A stretch of DNA of 60,000 bases from Cryptomeria japonica (GCF_030272615.1 NC_081412.1:697312156-697372155); one strand, 5' to 3'. Positions 11,267 through 23,761 are shown, counted from the first letter of the stretch. Made by a program: numbers and translations. The notes: generated from the letters alone by a model not told the origin.

Positions 11267-14193
11267 ACAAAAAAAAATTAACTAAAAAAGTATTGTAACA
11301 TGCTAGGGCCTATATTTCACTTTCCAAAAAAACTATCAACAAAATTCTCTAATTTGTATCTTTTTTAGTGAATTTATTGAAAATCCTAATTATTCAATAA
11401 ATTCATTATATATACTCCAAATTCCTTCAAATTGGGATTTCATATGCTAAATGCACCTTTATCAGTCCTCTAGAAATCAAGAAATGATACACTAAATTGC
11501 ATGTTGGTAAACAAAAGTGGTGGAAACATTAATGTAACTTGATTATATAATAACTCCTTGTATTATGCTCTGATTTCCTTTAATTTTATAACATAGTATC
11601 TTAAATGTGACCTTAGAAAATCATGTAAAAATCAAGAAAATTATTGTCAAAATCAAAGAGATATTTTCTTTTCAAAATAATAAAAATTAAAAAGTTATCT
11701 TGCCTTCATAGTGCTAAGATCATGCTCTAAATCACTTTCAATGAAAAAAGTCTTACAATAGAAAAGTATAATGGAAAATGTGTTAAACATACTTGATAAT
11801 AATATGTCACTTTGAGAGGGAAACTCTTAATCCATTTTGAGGGGGATACCTCCTAATCTTATGTCTGTCTTAGCTCTCTTCTATCCTGAAGATGGATGAT
11901 AGAGTGTGATCTGAAATGGTAATACAAAAATTTATCACACAGTCTAACCTAGAAAGAACAACATCTTGAAAGATAATAATAACTAGCCACTAACTCTTAT
12001 ATATCCTATATATACCTTGTTATGCCTTGGCTTAGGGCTATCACCTAGCATAACTTAGATACTTAATTACAACCCCTAGGATGATCTAAGTACTTATATA
12101 TCTAATTATAATAATGATTATGTAACTTATTTAAGAATGAAGGCAGCCACAAACTAACTAAACATAACCAAATACACACTATAGGGTTAGAGGCATAACA
12201 AAGTACTACACTTTTCAAATTGTAAGGTTGAAAATTGTATACCTTATCATTTTTACAATACAATTTGACCTTATTTTACCATTTTTTTCCCTTTTTTAAT
12301 GTTTATATGGTTCACTTAACCCACCTTTGGCATTTGTCATATCCCTCATGTTATCTTGGTTTTGTTTTCTTGTGATTCTATGTATTTCCCATGAGTTTGT
12401 ATATGCTCATTGTGTCCTTATAAGATTCTATTTCCTTTTTTATCAAAATTTTGGTTGTGTTATACTTTGTTACTAGTGTGGGTGTGTAGATGTTTGCATG
12501 GGTGTGTTGTCATCCGTAAAGGAAACAATAATACAATAGATGTTTCTTGCCTAGATGAGTGACTATTCAACTTCCAAACCATCTTATAACTATTATGCAA
12601 CCCATTGGTTGAAATCTCAAAAGTCGCATTAGCCTTTTGATGCATGTTTTGAGCTTCCCTTCTTTGGGACATCTATCATTCATTCATTCATATTTTATTT
12701 TTTCTATATTGTACCAACACCACTCTCAATAGTGTCTTGAGTTATTCTTTGTGAACAACCTTGTGATCTTGGTAACATCACTCTACATCCATCTTATTTT
12801 TTATTCAAGAGCAACTTTATTACCTGCAAGTGAGTCTCTCATTCTACAACAGCCTTGGGTGAGATAAACTAATGCACTTAAGATTAGAAGCACGCAAATA
12901 GAAGTACTATTTCTTCATTTCATTTGATTGCCTATGGAGTTCAAAAGACCAAAATAGGGGCTTGACCACTTTAGCAAGCTCTTAAATAGTCACCACCATT
13001 TTCATTCTCTTGAAAATATGTAAAGGGTTTCAACTTCACTTTAAGGTTTGCATCCCTTTTTTTTCATTGTCATTTCATTATTTCATATAAATTTGGGTTA
13101 ACTAGACTAGTTTATTGTTATTTTGTACTTGGTTTTTGTATATGTCCAATTTATTATGTCTTTTATTCCCATTTCCCTAAGTGTAGAAATTACAAATTTC
13201 ACATAGAAACTTTATTATCTAATATTTTCATGGCATAGCATGAAACCTACATTACAATGCAGCTTCTAGATGATAGTGCAAGTGCACTAGTGTTTGTACT
13301 AAATCACCTCCAAATTTGTTGTCTAGTTTCTTTATAACATGAAACCTACACTATAATGTAGCTTCTAGATGATAATGCAAGTGCACTAGTGTTTGTACTA
13401 AATCACCTCCAAATTTATTGTCTAGTTTCTCTATAACTTGCATTTGTATTTCTTGTATTTTCTATTTCCTATTTCACAACTTGGTATTTTTCTTGAATAG
13501 ACAGTTTAATTAGGTGAAATATATTTAAGATAAGCTTAAACATATTTTTGGGGTTTATCTCGCAGTGTGATGGTTAAGTTGTGGTATTGTTGATGGTGCC
13601 ACTAAGGTTCATTGCGACATTCATGCCAATAGGCTAATTGTGAATGATTGTAGCGTTAATGCTGGTGGGTTGGTTGTGAACCACTGTGACATTCATGCTA
13701 GTGATTTCACATGTGTTCATGCCCTTGTAAAAAACCCTATAGCTGATTTTTAAAAAAATTTAAACATATTACTTTTTTTTTGTCACAATAGTATTATTAT
13801 TATCAGTAGTCTTATCTAGAGTGTAATGAATTAATTGAAATCTTCAATACACTTAGAAAATCAACACTTTAATCTTACTCAAACTTAATTTTTATTTTTT
13901 ATAAAAACGTTATATAAACAAAAACAAAAACAAAACAAGTATATTAAAAAACAATTCATAAAAATAAAGTTAAAAAATAGATAAATAAAAATAATTCATT
14001 AATAAAAGGTAAAATATATGTATCTATATACATATATAGATAGATGCAAATACAAATATAAAATTATTCTAAAGTAAAATGAAATTAGAGTAACTTTAGG
14101 AAAGAATTTATTAAAATAATGTGTCCATTTTTAAGATGATTGTTCATGTCTTATTAAAATACTATATATAATTAAAAGAACTGAAAAATCACT
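11267..14193. other. AT-rich intergenic sequence
   Basis: No gene or recognisable element was found. The only clear structure is the 99-bp tandem duplication at 13239-13436. Short open frames, such as one at 12460-12672 on the minus strand, have no domain character. Confidence 0.5.
13239..13436. repeat. 99-bp tandem duplication
   Basis: Units 13239-13337 and 13338-13436 both begin CATGAAACCTACA and contain AAGTGCACTAGTGTTTGTAC. They differ at only a handful of positions, so the duplication is fairly recent relative to its surroundings. Confidence 0.9.
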
Positions 14194-15378
14194 AACAACT
14201 CCTTTGATAGCATGCATCATCTCACCATACATCATCTCAACCTCCTTCTGATAGTATGCAATTCCATCTCTATCGTCCTGTTGTTGACATGAACCTTAGC
14301 TCCCCTCCTCCCAATCCTGTTTCTATCATGGAGATTGGAACCCTAGTGGTTCATCCCACACTCTCAACCCCGAAGGGTAAAAAGGCCCCTTCGAAAGGAA
14401 AAGGAAAATCTGCTGGGAAACAGAAACACATTATTGTTGATTATAGTTCTGATGACTCGGGTAGTGAGGAAATTCTTGCTAAGAGTTCTGTGAAAGCTAA
14501 GGGAAGGAGGAGGTCTCATATGCTTGCATCTAATGCCACCAAAAAAAATAGAAAGAGAAGAATGGATGATGAAGAGGAGGAGGAGAGCCCTAAGAAAATA
14601 GATCTTGGGATGGATGAAGAAGACAAGGAGGATATCTTTTTGACCCCACCTAATACCTTTGAGTCGAACCCTAATTATGCGATAGAGGACGCTCTAGGGG
14701 AATAATTGGTCTTTGAAGTGGTGGATGATGAGGGAGAAGGCAAGTGTAGCAACGAAAAGGAGGACCGTGTGCAAAAGGTGGATGTTCCCCACCCTAATAG
14801 TGAAAAGGAGGACTGTGTGCAATAGGTGGGTGTGCCCCACCCCACTAGCCCTACTAGTCGGCCATTTGGAGAAGATGTTAACACTTTGTCCAGGAAACTG
14901 CAAAGCACAAGGGATGCGCTCACAGAAGCGAATGAGGAAATGAAGAGAATCACGAAGAAGGCTAGGACCATTAAGCATAAACACGAGGTACTGGATAGGA
15001 AAATCGCGGGCATTGTCAGGGTGAGCCTGAGAATCATGCACAGTTCGACAACTACCTCGTGTGCACTCCAAGACAGGATGCTCGAGGACGGTAACGCTGA
15101 CAAGGAAAAGATCAAGGACCTTTTCAAATTCCTCACAGAGGATTGGGAGGGTGTCATTAGACAAGCGGGCATTTGGAATCCCTAGTTATTTTCCTAGGCA
15201 TAGGGCTGGGGGTCAGTTTTGTTTTGATGTCTGAGGGGTCCCCTTTTTTGTGAACTTGTTGCTATAGTTTTGGCTATTTCGCTTGGTTTTATGTAATGAT
15301 ATTTTAACGCCTTCAAACTGTGGACTTTAAGGGTCATCTCCCTTGTAAAGTTCTTTTTCATAACAAAAAACAACTCCT
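14194..15378 (+). mobile_element. Retroposed unit with 10-bp target duplication
   Basis: AACAACTCCT occurs at 14194-14203 and again at 15369-15378. Between them lie a short 5' leader, a roughly 300-codon ORF, about 180 bp of 3' untranslated sequence and an A-rich end (ATAACAAAAAA) directly before the second copy. A duplication of this length next to an A-rich tail is the mark of LINE-type target-primed insertion. It could be a processed retrocopy of a host transcript or a non-autonomous LINE-mobilised unit. No RT is present. Confidence 0.7.
14289..15185 (+). pseudogene. Unidentified lysine- and acid-rich coiled-coil protein
   Basis: Translation from the ATG at 14289 runs in one frame to TAG at 15183-15185, broken by TAA at 14703-14705 and a TAG near 14823. 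The N-terminal part is rich in Lys, Ser and acidic residues (GKKAPSKGKGKSAGK, then DDEEEEESPKK). A 16-residue unit is duplicated (EKEDRVQKVDVPHPNS and a diverged copy). The C-terminal third looks like a helical coiled coil and ends EDWEGVIRQAGIWNP. I do not recognise the family. A chromatin-type or retroelement accessory protein is conceivable, but nothing shows it. The gene lies inside the retroposed unit. Confidence 0.55.
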
Positions 15379-17339
15379 CTTAAAAAATTCATATCTATAC
15401 TAATTAACCAGAATATTGTTTTATAAAAATATTTTTATAGTTATTGTACAATGAGTTGAATCCCATAAACAAAATAATAATATTTTTTAATAAAAAAGAG
15501 TTTAAAATATCCTACACAACTTTTGGGCATGGGATAAAAGACCATAAGATAAGATCTTGAAGCACGTATTCACAATATCTCAATGAAATAACTTTATTCT
15601 TTATAAAATATCATCTGTGCACTTTTGAGAAAAAATCAAAATTGCTCAAACCAAAGAGTTCAAAATTATTTAAAATTGGTAAAGCTCAAAATAATGATTA
15701 TTATAGATAAAGATGTGAAAAGATGGATTATTCTTCAATAATATTAGATTTTAATGGATTATAAATAAAATATATATATTTAGTTTAAATGCATATACTT
15801 TTACAATTTTATGATTCATTAAATAAAGAAATCTTTGTTTATATAATAATACAATTATTTTCATATAATAAGAAATAGAAAGAGAAAAAATTTCAAATCG
15901 CGTGGGATATATATAGTCAAACATGATTGATTATTTAAATGTATAAGATATATCTTAATGAGAATAATTCAAAGGTCCGTACAAAAGTGGAAAATAAATG
16001 TGAGGCATTAAAAAAGTGATTATCCAAAACTCCTAAATTTGGTTGGCCCCACCATGTTTTGATTTTTAGGGCACCGCTATTATTGGCTTTAATGGAGGCA
16101 ACCCTTGCAGTGGGAAATGTTGAATATGATGGGGGGTGTCAATTTTTAATGCTTATCTTCTTACTCATGTTTTCTTGATTAGGATGGTCAAATTATTTTA
16201 TAAAAAGTTGTTTATGATCTAAATATTATTTCCATTAATTTCAAATCAAATATATAATCTTGATTCCCAATAAAAAGATTTTATTTCTAAAGTTTTGGAT
16301 TAGATTTAGATTATAAATAAATAATCATGTGAAGATTCTTTTAAAAGTTTGGTGTAAATTGTCTTATATGCATTATTGAAGAAGGATGATCTAGTCATTG
16401 TTTGTGTTGTACATTTTAACATATTCAATCTAATTTGGTCTAATTAGTGTTTGTGTTGTATATTTTAACATATTCAATCTAATTTCTTTGGGTTTTTCCC
16501 TCTAGATTGAAATCGAATAATTTTGTATATTTTATACTTTGTAATAGGTTAATAATTTTTAGTGGATTTTATATAATTATTTATAAAGTTATTTGGTGTT
16601 AGATATATTAGGAACTCGTAAATGTGACTCAAACATATGGTCAATAATGAGTAAGCCAACAAAACTTTGTAATAAACAACCCTTAAATATCAATTTTACA
16701 TGGTATTAAGGAACCCCATATGGATATGTAAAGTTATATGTTTCGTTCCATGTCATATTTTATGGACATGATTATTTTACAACTTTATCATCATATTATT
16801 ATGCCTTATTAAAGGTGTTATGATGGTTAGATTAGACACAATTCTATATGATCACAATTTAATGGCTTATTATCTTTGTCCATTGTTGTCAATCATTGTC
16901 ATACCTTTTGCATCTAGACAAGATCAAAATTATGGTAGCCTACATTATTGTATTATAATGTATTGTAATTTGTGCCAAGCTTGTATAAGTAATTTACCTA
17001 GCCATACTATGTCAACCCTTAATTACATATATAGGGAAACAAAATTAATGTAAAATTTGGTGGAAAACATTTCTTACAAAGCCTACCTCGAATTTAGAAT
17101 TATTATTTGTACTAGGACTATGAAGAAAAGAAAATGATTAAGGTAAATAACGTAAATGATAATTTAAACCTATTATACCTTTTACCTCAAATCAATGTGT
17201 TCCTAAAATAGAGTTGAAGTAGAGTGCACCCTTGCTCCAATTGATTTTCTCTCACAAATAGCTTGCTTGTTCATGTGGATTGCATTGTTATATGGAGCCT
17301 AATCAGACTCAGAGGTTAAATTTTCCCCTTTTATTAGTG
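15379..17339. other. AT-rich intergenic sequence
   Basis: No gene seen. A 49-bp tandem duplication (units from 16400 and 16449, containing ACATATTCAATCTAATTT) is the only structure. The short open frame at 16820-17053 has no protein character. Confidence 0.5.
16400..16486. repeat. 49-bp tandem duplication
   Basis: GTTTGTGTTGTA followed by ATTTTAACATATTCAATC begins at 16400 and again at 16449, with one substitution in the shared core. Confidence 0.8.
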
Positions 17340-17740
17340 CAATTTCCCCCCAAATTTTAATGGGGATTTGGGGGCAATGCCCCTGGCGCATGCTTAGACA
17401 ACTTTTATTACCTCATAAAGGCATCGAGTGTTATTTTTCTATTGGCTAAGATATTCTAAGCCTATTTTTGTAATCGACATAAGTCTTGATAAACTGGCTA
17501 AGGGTTAGGGTTTTCTATAGAGAATTTTGTAGCATTTTGCAATAGTATTGAGTTGCAAGGGATTGTTGGTTGTAATCTGTTCAATTTGTTAGATAATAAT
17601 ATTTGACTCTTTGTTTGGAGGATGTAGCCCAAGATTGGGTGAACCACATTAAAAAAAATCTCTTCATTGTTATCATATTTGTTTTTTTCATTCCTTTGTT
17701 TAATCTTTTTGCATTTAATTGATATTTTTTGTAGGCAATT
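17340..17740 (+). repeat. Probable solo-LTR remnant
   Basis: A G-rich inverted element (GGGGATTTGGGGGCAATGCC) is followed by a CATAAAGG promoter-like site, AGGGTTAGGG, and then GGGTGAACCACATTAA. This order resembles U3-R-U5 of plant LTRs. Neither end nor a target duplication could be fixed, so this is a weak call. Confidence 0.3.
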
Positions 17741-17986
17741 CCTAATAGATTTCTCCATAGAAAAATAGCATGACTTTGGTATGGCTATGACTTAATAATG
17801 GAAAAGTGACAACATAGACAAGTGATAGAAAAAGACTTAATGTAAATGAAAACAAAAGGATTTGATTTATAGATTCAAAATAAATACAAAAATCTTAAGC
17901 AAGTGAAAGGTATTGAATATAGCATTTTTCATGATTTATATTCACATTCTATTGGAAACTGTTATGCATTTAAGAAATGTGTTCAA

Positions 17987-18066
17987 CTACAATATGATCT
18001 TGCACACATTTGTCTCACAGAGGATACTACAATATGATCTTGCACACATTTGTCTCACAGAGGATT
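17987..18066. repeat. Perfect 40-bp tandem duplication
   Basis: Units 17987-18026 and 18027-18066, starting CTACAATATGATCTTGCACA, are identical except for the last base. Confidence 0.95.
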
Positions 18067-19495
18067 CAGTTCTATTTCTTGGTAAAAACATCATGCCTTA
18101 GCACTTCCTTTCCCTTCATGTTTCTCTTCACCCTATGACATAATTAGCCTATTTCACGGGGGCTCTTTATCATTAGTGGTAGTATTGTTTCACTTTAACA
18201 TACTTTGGGGCAGCAACATGAAGTCCATTTCTTCTTCTTCTTTCTATACATTTGTCTTTATCTTTGTGCATAATTCATTATTAGATCTCTTTTCTTGCAT
18301 AGGATTACTCTTATGTGAGCATATAATTGTTCTTTGGTTTTCCTCCTTTCTTGGAGAGGGGCATATTTAATGAGTAATGCACTTCTTCTCTTTCCTTCAT
18401 TCTCTTGGAAATCTTACCTCTTCTATGGTTTCGATTATTCACAAGTATCATATGCCCCTTAGCAAGGAATGATCTCTTAGAGGTATGTCTCCTTTCCTTG
18501 AAAGGTTTGTTCCACTAGGACGACATATCACTTGAAACTAATCACCATCAGAAAATGTGTAATATTTCTCCTTGTTCTCCTCACTTGGGGGGCAAGGATT
18601 TTCATTCCTTTCCCTTGCATCATTATTTCCTTTAGGTGTTGCATTTTTCATATGTGATTATCATTTATTACAATGGTATGCTTTTATGACCAATCCCTCT
18701 TGGGGAATATACGATGCTTATTCTCTCTTCTTTTCAAAGATTACCACTTCTTGAGATGTGTATTTTACATTTACTAATGTCTTTTCTTGCATATGTTCAT
18801 GTAAGTTCATTGCACATTTGCTTATGTTTAATCTCTCTCTAGTAGATTGTGTAAGCTCTTCTCATTGTCCCTTAGCTTGGGGGACAATGATCCTTCTCTC
18901 TCTCTTTCTCTAGGGATCCACTTTTATCCTATTAAGTGGATGGTGTAAGTTCTATTACTTGATGTCATTCCTTGTGTAGAATTGTTGGTTATTGGCTTAA
19001 GGATTCTCTCTTATACAAGAAGTGTTAATCCTTGACTATGACCTCTTTTACACTTGGTTATGTACATCTATGATAAATCCAACCATCCCTCTAGGGGATA
19101 AAAGTGATTCATCCCTCATCAAGAATCCCTTTCACCTTGAAATAGGGGGAAGGGTTGCATTCTTGTTCTTTCCTTTTCTTGTTCTAGAAGAAGTTATATT
19201 TGTCTAAAACAATACCTCTTGGGGGTAGATGTATTTTTGAACAAATATCTCTTCTCCTCCAAGGATCACCTTTACACTTACAGTAAGATATCTCTTTTCA
19301 ACTATCTTATTCTTGCTTGAAGACTATTCCTTCTCTTGCTTGGATTTATGACATTGTTGCATAGCGGATATCTTCTTTGTGATGAAGGTAGGTATCCTTG
19401 TTCTACTTTCCTTAAGATATCAACATTAGACTATGTTGACATCTTAAGGGGGGGGCTCTCACACTGCTCCTTTGTATTATACTTCTCTCATGCAT

Positions 19496-19812
19496 TGAAC
19501 AATGGTACATTCTTGGAACCAGAGGGAAACCTCTTAGAGAAAGATGTTGTCACTTTTTGTACAATGGGTCATTCTCAGAACCAAAGCATGGTCTCTTAGA
19601 GCGAGATGTCTTCACTTTTTCTTTACTTGTACAATGGGACATTCTTGGAACTGGGGGGAAACCTCTTAGAGAAAGTTGTCATCAATTTTCTCTTGTATAG
19701 TGGGTCATTCTCGGAACTAGAGCATAGTCTCTTAGAGCGAGATGATGCCACTTTTGTTTTATGCGGGGTGATTATTCTCGGAACCAGAGCATGGTCTCTT
19801 AGAGCGAGATAT
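19496..19812. repeat. Five-unit alternating repeat array
   Basis: About five units of 65-70 bp share a (G/A)CATTCTNGGAAC core and CTCTTAGAG. They alternate between an AAACCTCTTAGAGAAAG type and a CATGGTCTCTTAGAGCGAGA type, giving a dimeric period of about 131 bp. The array is in the untranslated 3' region of element D. Confidence 0.85.
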
Positions 19813-20470
19813 CACACCTTTCTTGACACTTGTACTATACATTCTATACAGGTTGTAGCGTACTCAGGTATAGAATCCTATGAGGCGCTTCAAACCTCAC
19901 TTGCACACACACACATGAGGTTGAGTGGAACTAATGAAGTTCTTACTCTCTCTCTTTACATGGATCACCTTAGAAAGCTCTAGGGGCAAGACATCCATGG
20001 TTTCTTTCTTCTTTTCTTTTCTTCTCATGGATCACCAAAGTGTGTATTCATGTTCTCTCTCTTCTTCCTCTCATGAACTCATAGTTTTACTATTGATAGT
20101 TCATAAATGATGTCAGCTTTTCTATTTTATGTGATCGCTCATGTTTATGTGATGTCATTGGTCTTTGTGTCCTGATTAGTTGTTGAGACATTTGAGCTCG
20201 AGGTCTCTTCGGCTAGTTAGTTTGTCATCTTGTATCTTGTTCTTGTCATGTATCTTTTTGTGCTTTGTCTTTGTTTTGTGTGTCTTGTACCTTTTTGTTT
20301 TGTGTGCTCTTGCATATGTTGGTGTGAGTTAAGACCCTAAGATTGGGAGCTTTTTCCTCCTCAATATTAGTGATGTCTTATACTCCTTGTGGTTTGGCTC
20401 TGCATCTCCCATCTTCATCTCTCTTTTCTTCTACTTTACCGACAGTAGTGGCATAAGCCATACTCCCGCT

Positions 20471-20485
20471 AAAGTGGGGGCCAAA
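20471..20485 (+). other. Polypurine tract of element D
   Basis: AAAGTGGGGGCCAAA directly precedes the LTR start TGTAGTG and fits a plus-strand priming site. Confidence 0.75.
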
Positions 20486-21610
20486 TGTAGTGTCATAAAA
20501 TTGTGACCCCTACAATTTAAGCACATTTGGAGTCCTCACCTTGGCGACGACATCCCCTCCCTTAACCAGGGCCTATTTCTGCATTTCCATCCCTTCTCCT
20601 TTCCTCCTTAATGTCTTGTGGCTGCCCTGTATCCTGTCTGGGGCCCAATATAGGGTAGGATAGGGGCGTGGCACCTCTGTCCCCCCTAGGACAGGGGCAT
20701 GGTTCCCTTTTCCCCCTAGGATAGTGGTGTGGTGCCCCTATCCCCACCTCCTAGGGTGGTCCTATGTGTGGGTTGCCCGATCTCTTATGCACTTTTTATC
20801 TTCGGGGTTTGCAATTCCTCTTTGTTGGCCTTCGGTGGTTGAAAGTTAATCCTTGAGGCATGTATAAAAGGGAATTCAATACCCTCATTCAAGGATGGAT
20901 GAACAACGAAAGGATATATAGAGATAATAAGGAGAAGATACAAGATTTCAAGGTCATCATCAAGAATTCAAGTCTTCTTCATTGATCCATTGGAGCAACA
21001 TTATAACATTCATTTGAAAGTATGCGTGTGTGTTCAGGTTTTGTCATGTTACATGCCATTTCATACAACATTTGTAGTTGCATTCAAGAAGCAAAGCAAT
21101 CATCATCAAATAGTTGCAGATCTACAATGTATGCATATCCAATGTTTACATTCAAGCATTTGCAATTACTTTCTTTCTAGGTTGATTCCTTAACCGGGGT
21201 TTGACCAAGGAAAACCCCTATCCACAACCCCCCTTTCTTCTCTTTTATGTTTGTAGGTTGTAGGTGCACAATTGTAATTATAGGTTTGGGTTTCATTTGC
21301 AGAGACGAAAGAACCCTTTTCGTTTCGCGGATTTTGTGGCGGACCATGTACATTCCCACCACGGTCTCGACGACTTTTCTCCAAATTTGCAGGGTAGATC
21401 CATGTCAGTTTAATTTATAAAAGAGACTAAATCACACATCAACCACTTGCAATCCACTTAGTATTCAGATCCTTGTCTCTCTTGGATTTGGATCTAGTGG
21501 ATTCAACCCCTCTTTTGAATGTAAAGTTCCTCCCAAGTGAAAATCATCCTAGTGGCTTCCTTTCTCTCTCCTAGGTGGGGAGTCACTAGGATCCAATTTT
21601 CCACTTTACA
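20486..21610 (+). repeat. 3' LTR of element D
   Basis: The 1,125-bp LTR begins TGTAGTGTCATAAAATTGTG and ends CCACTTTACA. It is related to the LTR of element A in the opposite orientation. A TATA box (TATAAAAG, 20863-20870) and a diverged hairpin array in U3 (about 20655-20760) are present. No PBS follows, which confirms this is the 3' copy. I found no matching 5' LTR in the window. Confidence 0.82.
20655..20760. repeat. Hairpin array in U3 of element D
   Basis: Three imperfect palindromic units of the type GGATAGGGGC...CTGTCC, GGACAGGGGC... and GGATAGTGG...CCCCTATCC are arranged head to tail. They match the position and style of the array in element A. Confidence 0.6.
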
Positions 21611-21773
21611 AGAACAAACAAAGAGACAAGCCTTTGAACCATCATAACATGTAAGACCTATAATATACTCAAGCTCCTCTAAAGTATCATCATCAAAGGG
21701 TATCTTTTATCTACATCATCAAGGGGAATGCACCAAATTATAGTATGATTCTCTAAAAATGGAGAGATATGAG
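21611..21773 (-). pseudogene. Left fragment of an unidentified ORF split by element B
   Basis: On the minus strand the frame entering from the right flank of B at 56225 continues here through 21769-21773. It reads with coding-like composition (WCIPLDDVDKRY, then after a small frameshift DDDTLEELEYIIGL) up to the edge of element D's LTR. I recognise no family. The other half is at 56225-56458. Confidence 0.45.
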
Positions 21774-23238
21774 TGTGTGCGGGAAAAGCGGGGCGATGGA
21801 ACTCAAAATGCAAAAATGCGGTTCCAAAGAGGCTTGTTCACACAACCACGGGACTTCTTGGTGTAAGCTATGGAGTCATGAAGAATGACTCAACTTCCCA
21901 AGGTTGGTTCCATGGTTCTCTATCTCACAAGGTCCCTCAAGCCAATGTCTTTGCTCTCACATCACTAAGCAAAGTGGCTTAGGGATGACGAATGCAAGAA
22001 TGAGGGACGCTTATGATTGATTTAAATTATGAAATGCATCCTATCCATGCATGATCCTACAAATGCAATAAACTAGATTATAAGATGACAAGATTAGCAA
22101 CAATACTATCCTAACATGATATACTAGTTAATGATTTAAGCTAATGATAAAGGAAATAGTTTAAAATGCTTATTAGATTAATTCCTATTACAAAGAGAAG
22201 CTAGATGTATTGATATTTTGAGCATAAATGAGATACTAAAAGATTGCATGGATGTTTAAAATGGAGGAATGAGAGCTCTATTTATAGTGAAAATAGGGCA
22301 ATGGATGGTCAAGATTGAAGGAGTTAATCAAGGGTCAGGATTGAAAGTTATCAATCCATGTTTACAATTTTCACCAATGAAATGGTGACAATTGTCAACA
22401 TAAGACTGGTTGAGAGGAGATGAAAGAAGCATTAAATGCTTGAGAAGACCTTATGGTTACCTTAGGAGGTAAGGGTTAAGGTTAGGTTAGGGTTATCCAA
22501 GGGGTAAAATCTTGTGCAAAGGTTAAAGGGACAACCATGGTCAAAGCAATGAATGCTTGATGAGGCCCCTGGGTTAGATGAAGGTTAAGTTAGTCAAAAA
22601 GTCTCTAACCATGTCACTAAGGGTTAGTTCAATATTAATGGTTTGAAGACTTTGGGGACAAATTTGTAAGAGTCCTTCCAAATTTGGGGGTATTCAACAA
22701 GTTAGCTTGTTGAATGGATAAAGGCTTTAATGCATTTTGAAGAATTTACTCCAAATTTGAGAAGTGACCTCCTCAAATTTAGGGAAAGGGGATAATGAAT
22801 GGGTTTAGGTTAATTGATTAGGATTAGATGGATTCTAGAAGAAATTATGAATAGGGTTAGGATGCAAGTGGGAGATGTAGGAAAATGCAAGTGGATGAGG
22901 AAAATAGAATTTAATTAAAATAAAATTAATTTATTTCAATTGTGGTTGCAAATTTGGGAAATTGAATAAATTAGATTTATTCAATTTGGGATAAACTATT
23001 AACTAAATGTAAATTTAATTAAAAGTAAGAAGAAGAGATTTAATTAAATAAAATGATTTATTTAATTAAATGATGCAAAGGGCTTTAGTGAATTTAACTA
23101 AATAAATTGAATAATTTATTTATTTAAATAGAAGAATGTGGGTGATTTAGTTAAATTGAATTTAACTAAATGGAGGAATGGGAATAAAATAAACATTAAA
23201 TATTCATTTAGGAATACGGTCATTTTTATACGTCTACA
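21774..23238 (-). repeat. 3' LTR of element B
   Basis: The 1,465-bp LTR starts TGTAGACGTATAAAAATG on the minus strand (right edge) and ends CGCACACA at 21774. It pairs with 54740-56224. It lacks 20 bp present in the 5' copy, between short TTATCCAA repeats. AT-rich TTTAATTAAA blocks fill U3. Confidence 0.95.
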
Positions 23239-23252
23239 TTTTGCCCCTCTTT
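23239..23252 (-). other. Polypurine tract of element B
   Basis: On the minus strand AAAGAGGGGCAAAA abuts the LTR start TGTAGAC, as in element C. Confidence 0.85.
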
Positions 23253-23604
23253 GAAGTGACATGTGTGCACATGTTGATTTAGAGAAAATGATGTGTCGTC
23301 ATGATTTTAGTTATGATCAATTTTTATTTCGTTTCGAGATTTTCATGTCATGCCCCAGATTTGATAAACGATGCCCCAGATTTGATGAACGATGTTGATA
23401 ATGCCCCCTCGGGAGATGAATCAAAATTTTTGAAAATTTGATTTGATTTAGATAAATTTGATAAATTTCATTGCATTGTAAAATTTTGTCTATGTTGAAT
23501 GCGGTAATTTGATTCATCTCCTGATATTGACATTTGGTAGGGTTGTAGGAGACACCGCGAGCAATTTACACGTCCCTCCATGTAACCGTAATTTTGATTT
23601 ACCC

Positions 23605-23611
23605 TATATAA
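23605..23611 (+). promoter_or_regulatory. TATA-like box of the antisense PMD unit
   Basis: CCCTATATAAAGGG lies on the plus strand, opposite to element B's genes, about 155 bp upstream of a GTAAGT splice donor. Its position ahead of the PMD ORF suggests a promoter firing against the retrotransposon; that is inference. Confidence 0.5.
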
Positions 23612-23639
23612 AGGGAAAAAGTGATCTCTTTTGTCTCAT

Positions 23640-23761
23640 TTGTGCTTGTTGACCTTGGAGAAAGTGATTTTTGGAGAGAAGTCAACATGCCGGTTCTTTA
23701 TGCTTCTCATTGATTCGAGCACGTTCGGAGGTATCAGAGGCTTGTCGCGTATGGACCACCA
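23640..23761 (+). other. Probable non-coding or short-coding first exon of the PMD unit
   Basis: The segment between the TATA-like box and the donor site ACCACCA|GTAAGT at 23761/23762. One frame here is open into the PMD frame's neighbourhood, but no ATG in that frame is seen. Its start is estimated at about 30 bp after the TATA-like box. Confidence 0.4.

Larger units (their letters stand above)
17741..20470 (+). other. Non-coding 3' region of element D
   Basis: No domain-bearing ORF was found. The stretch leads into a polypurine tract and LTR, so most of it is taken as the untranslated 3' region of element D; its left limit is unknown. It holds a perfect 40-bp duplication (17987-18066) and an alternating repeat array (19496-19812). 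Short open frames on the plus strand are chance. Confidence 0.5.

Noticed and set aside
14675-15172. Two minus-strand open frames of about 160 codons
   Set aside because: They are antisense shadows of the retroposed ORF at 14289-15185, whose frame shows the organised composition.
19496-19812. CRISPR-like repeat array
   Set aside because: Units are adjacent and diverged with no unique spacers; the context is a plant retroelement 3' region.
4153-21610. A and D LTRs as the two ends of one element
   Set aside because: They are in opposite orientation, clearly diverged, and each has its own adjacent PBS (A) or polypurine tract (D) facing incompatible ways.
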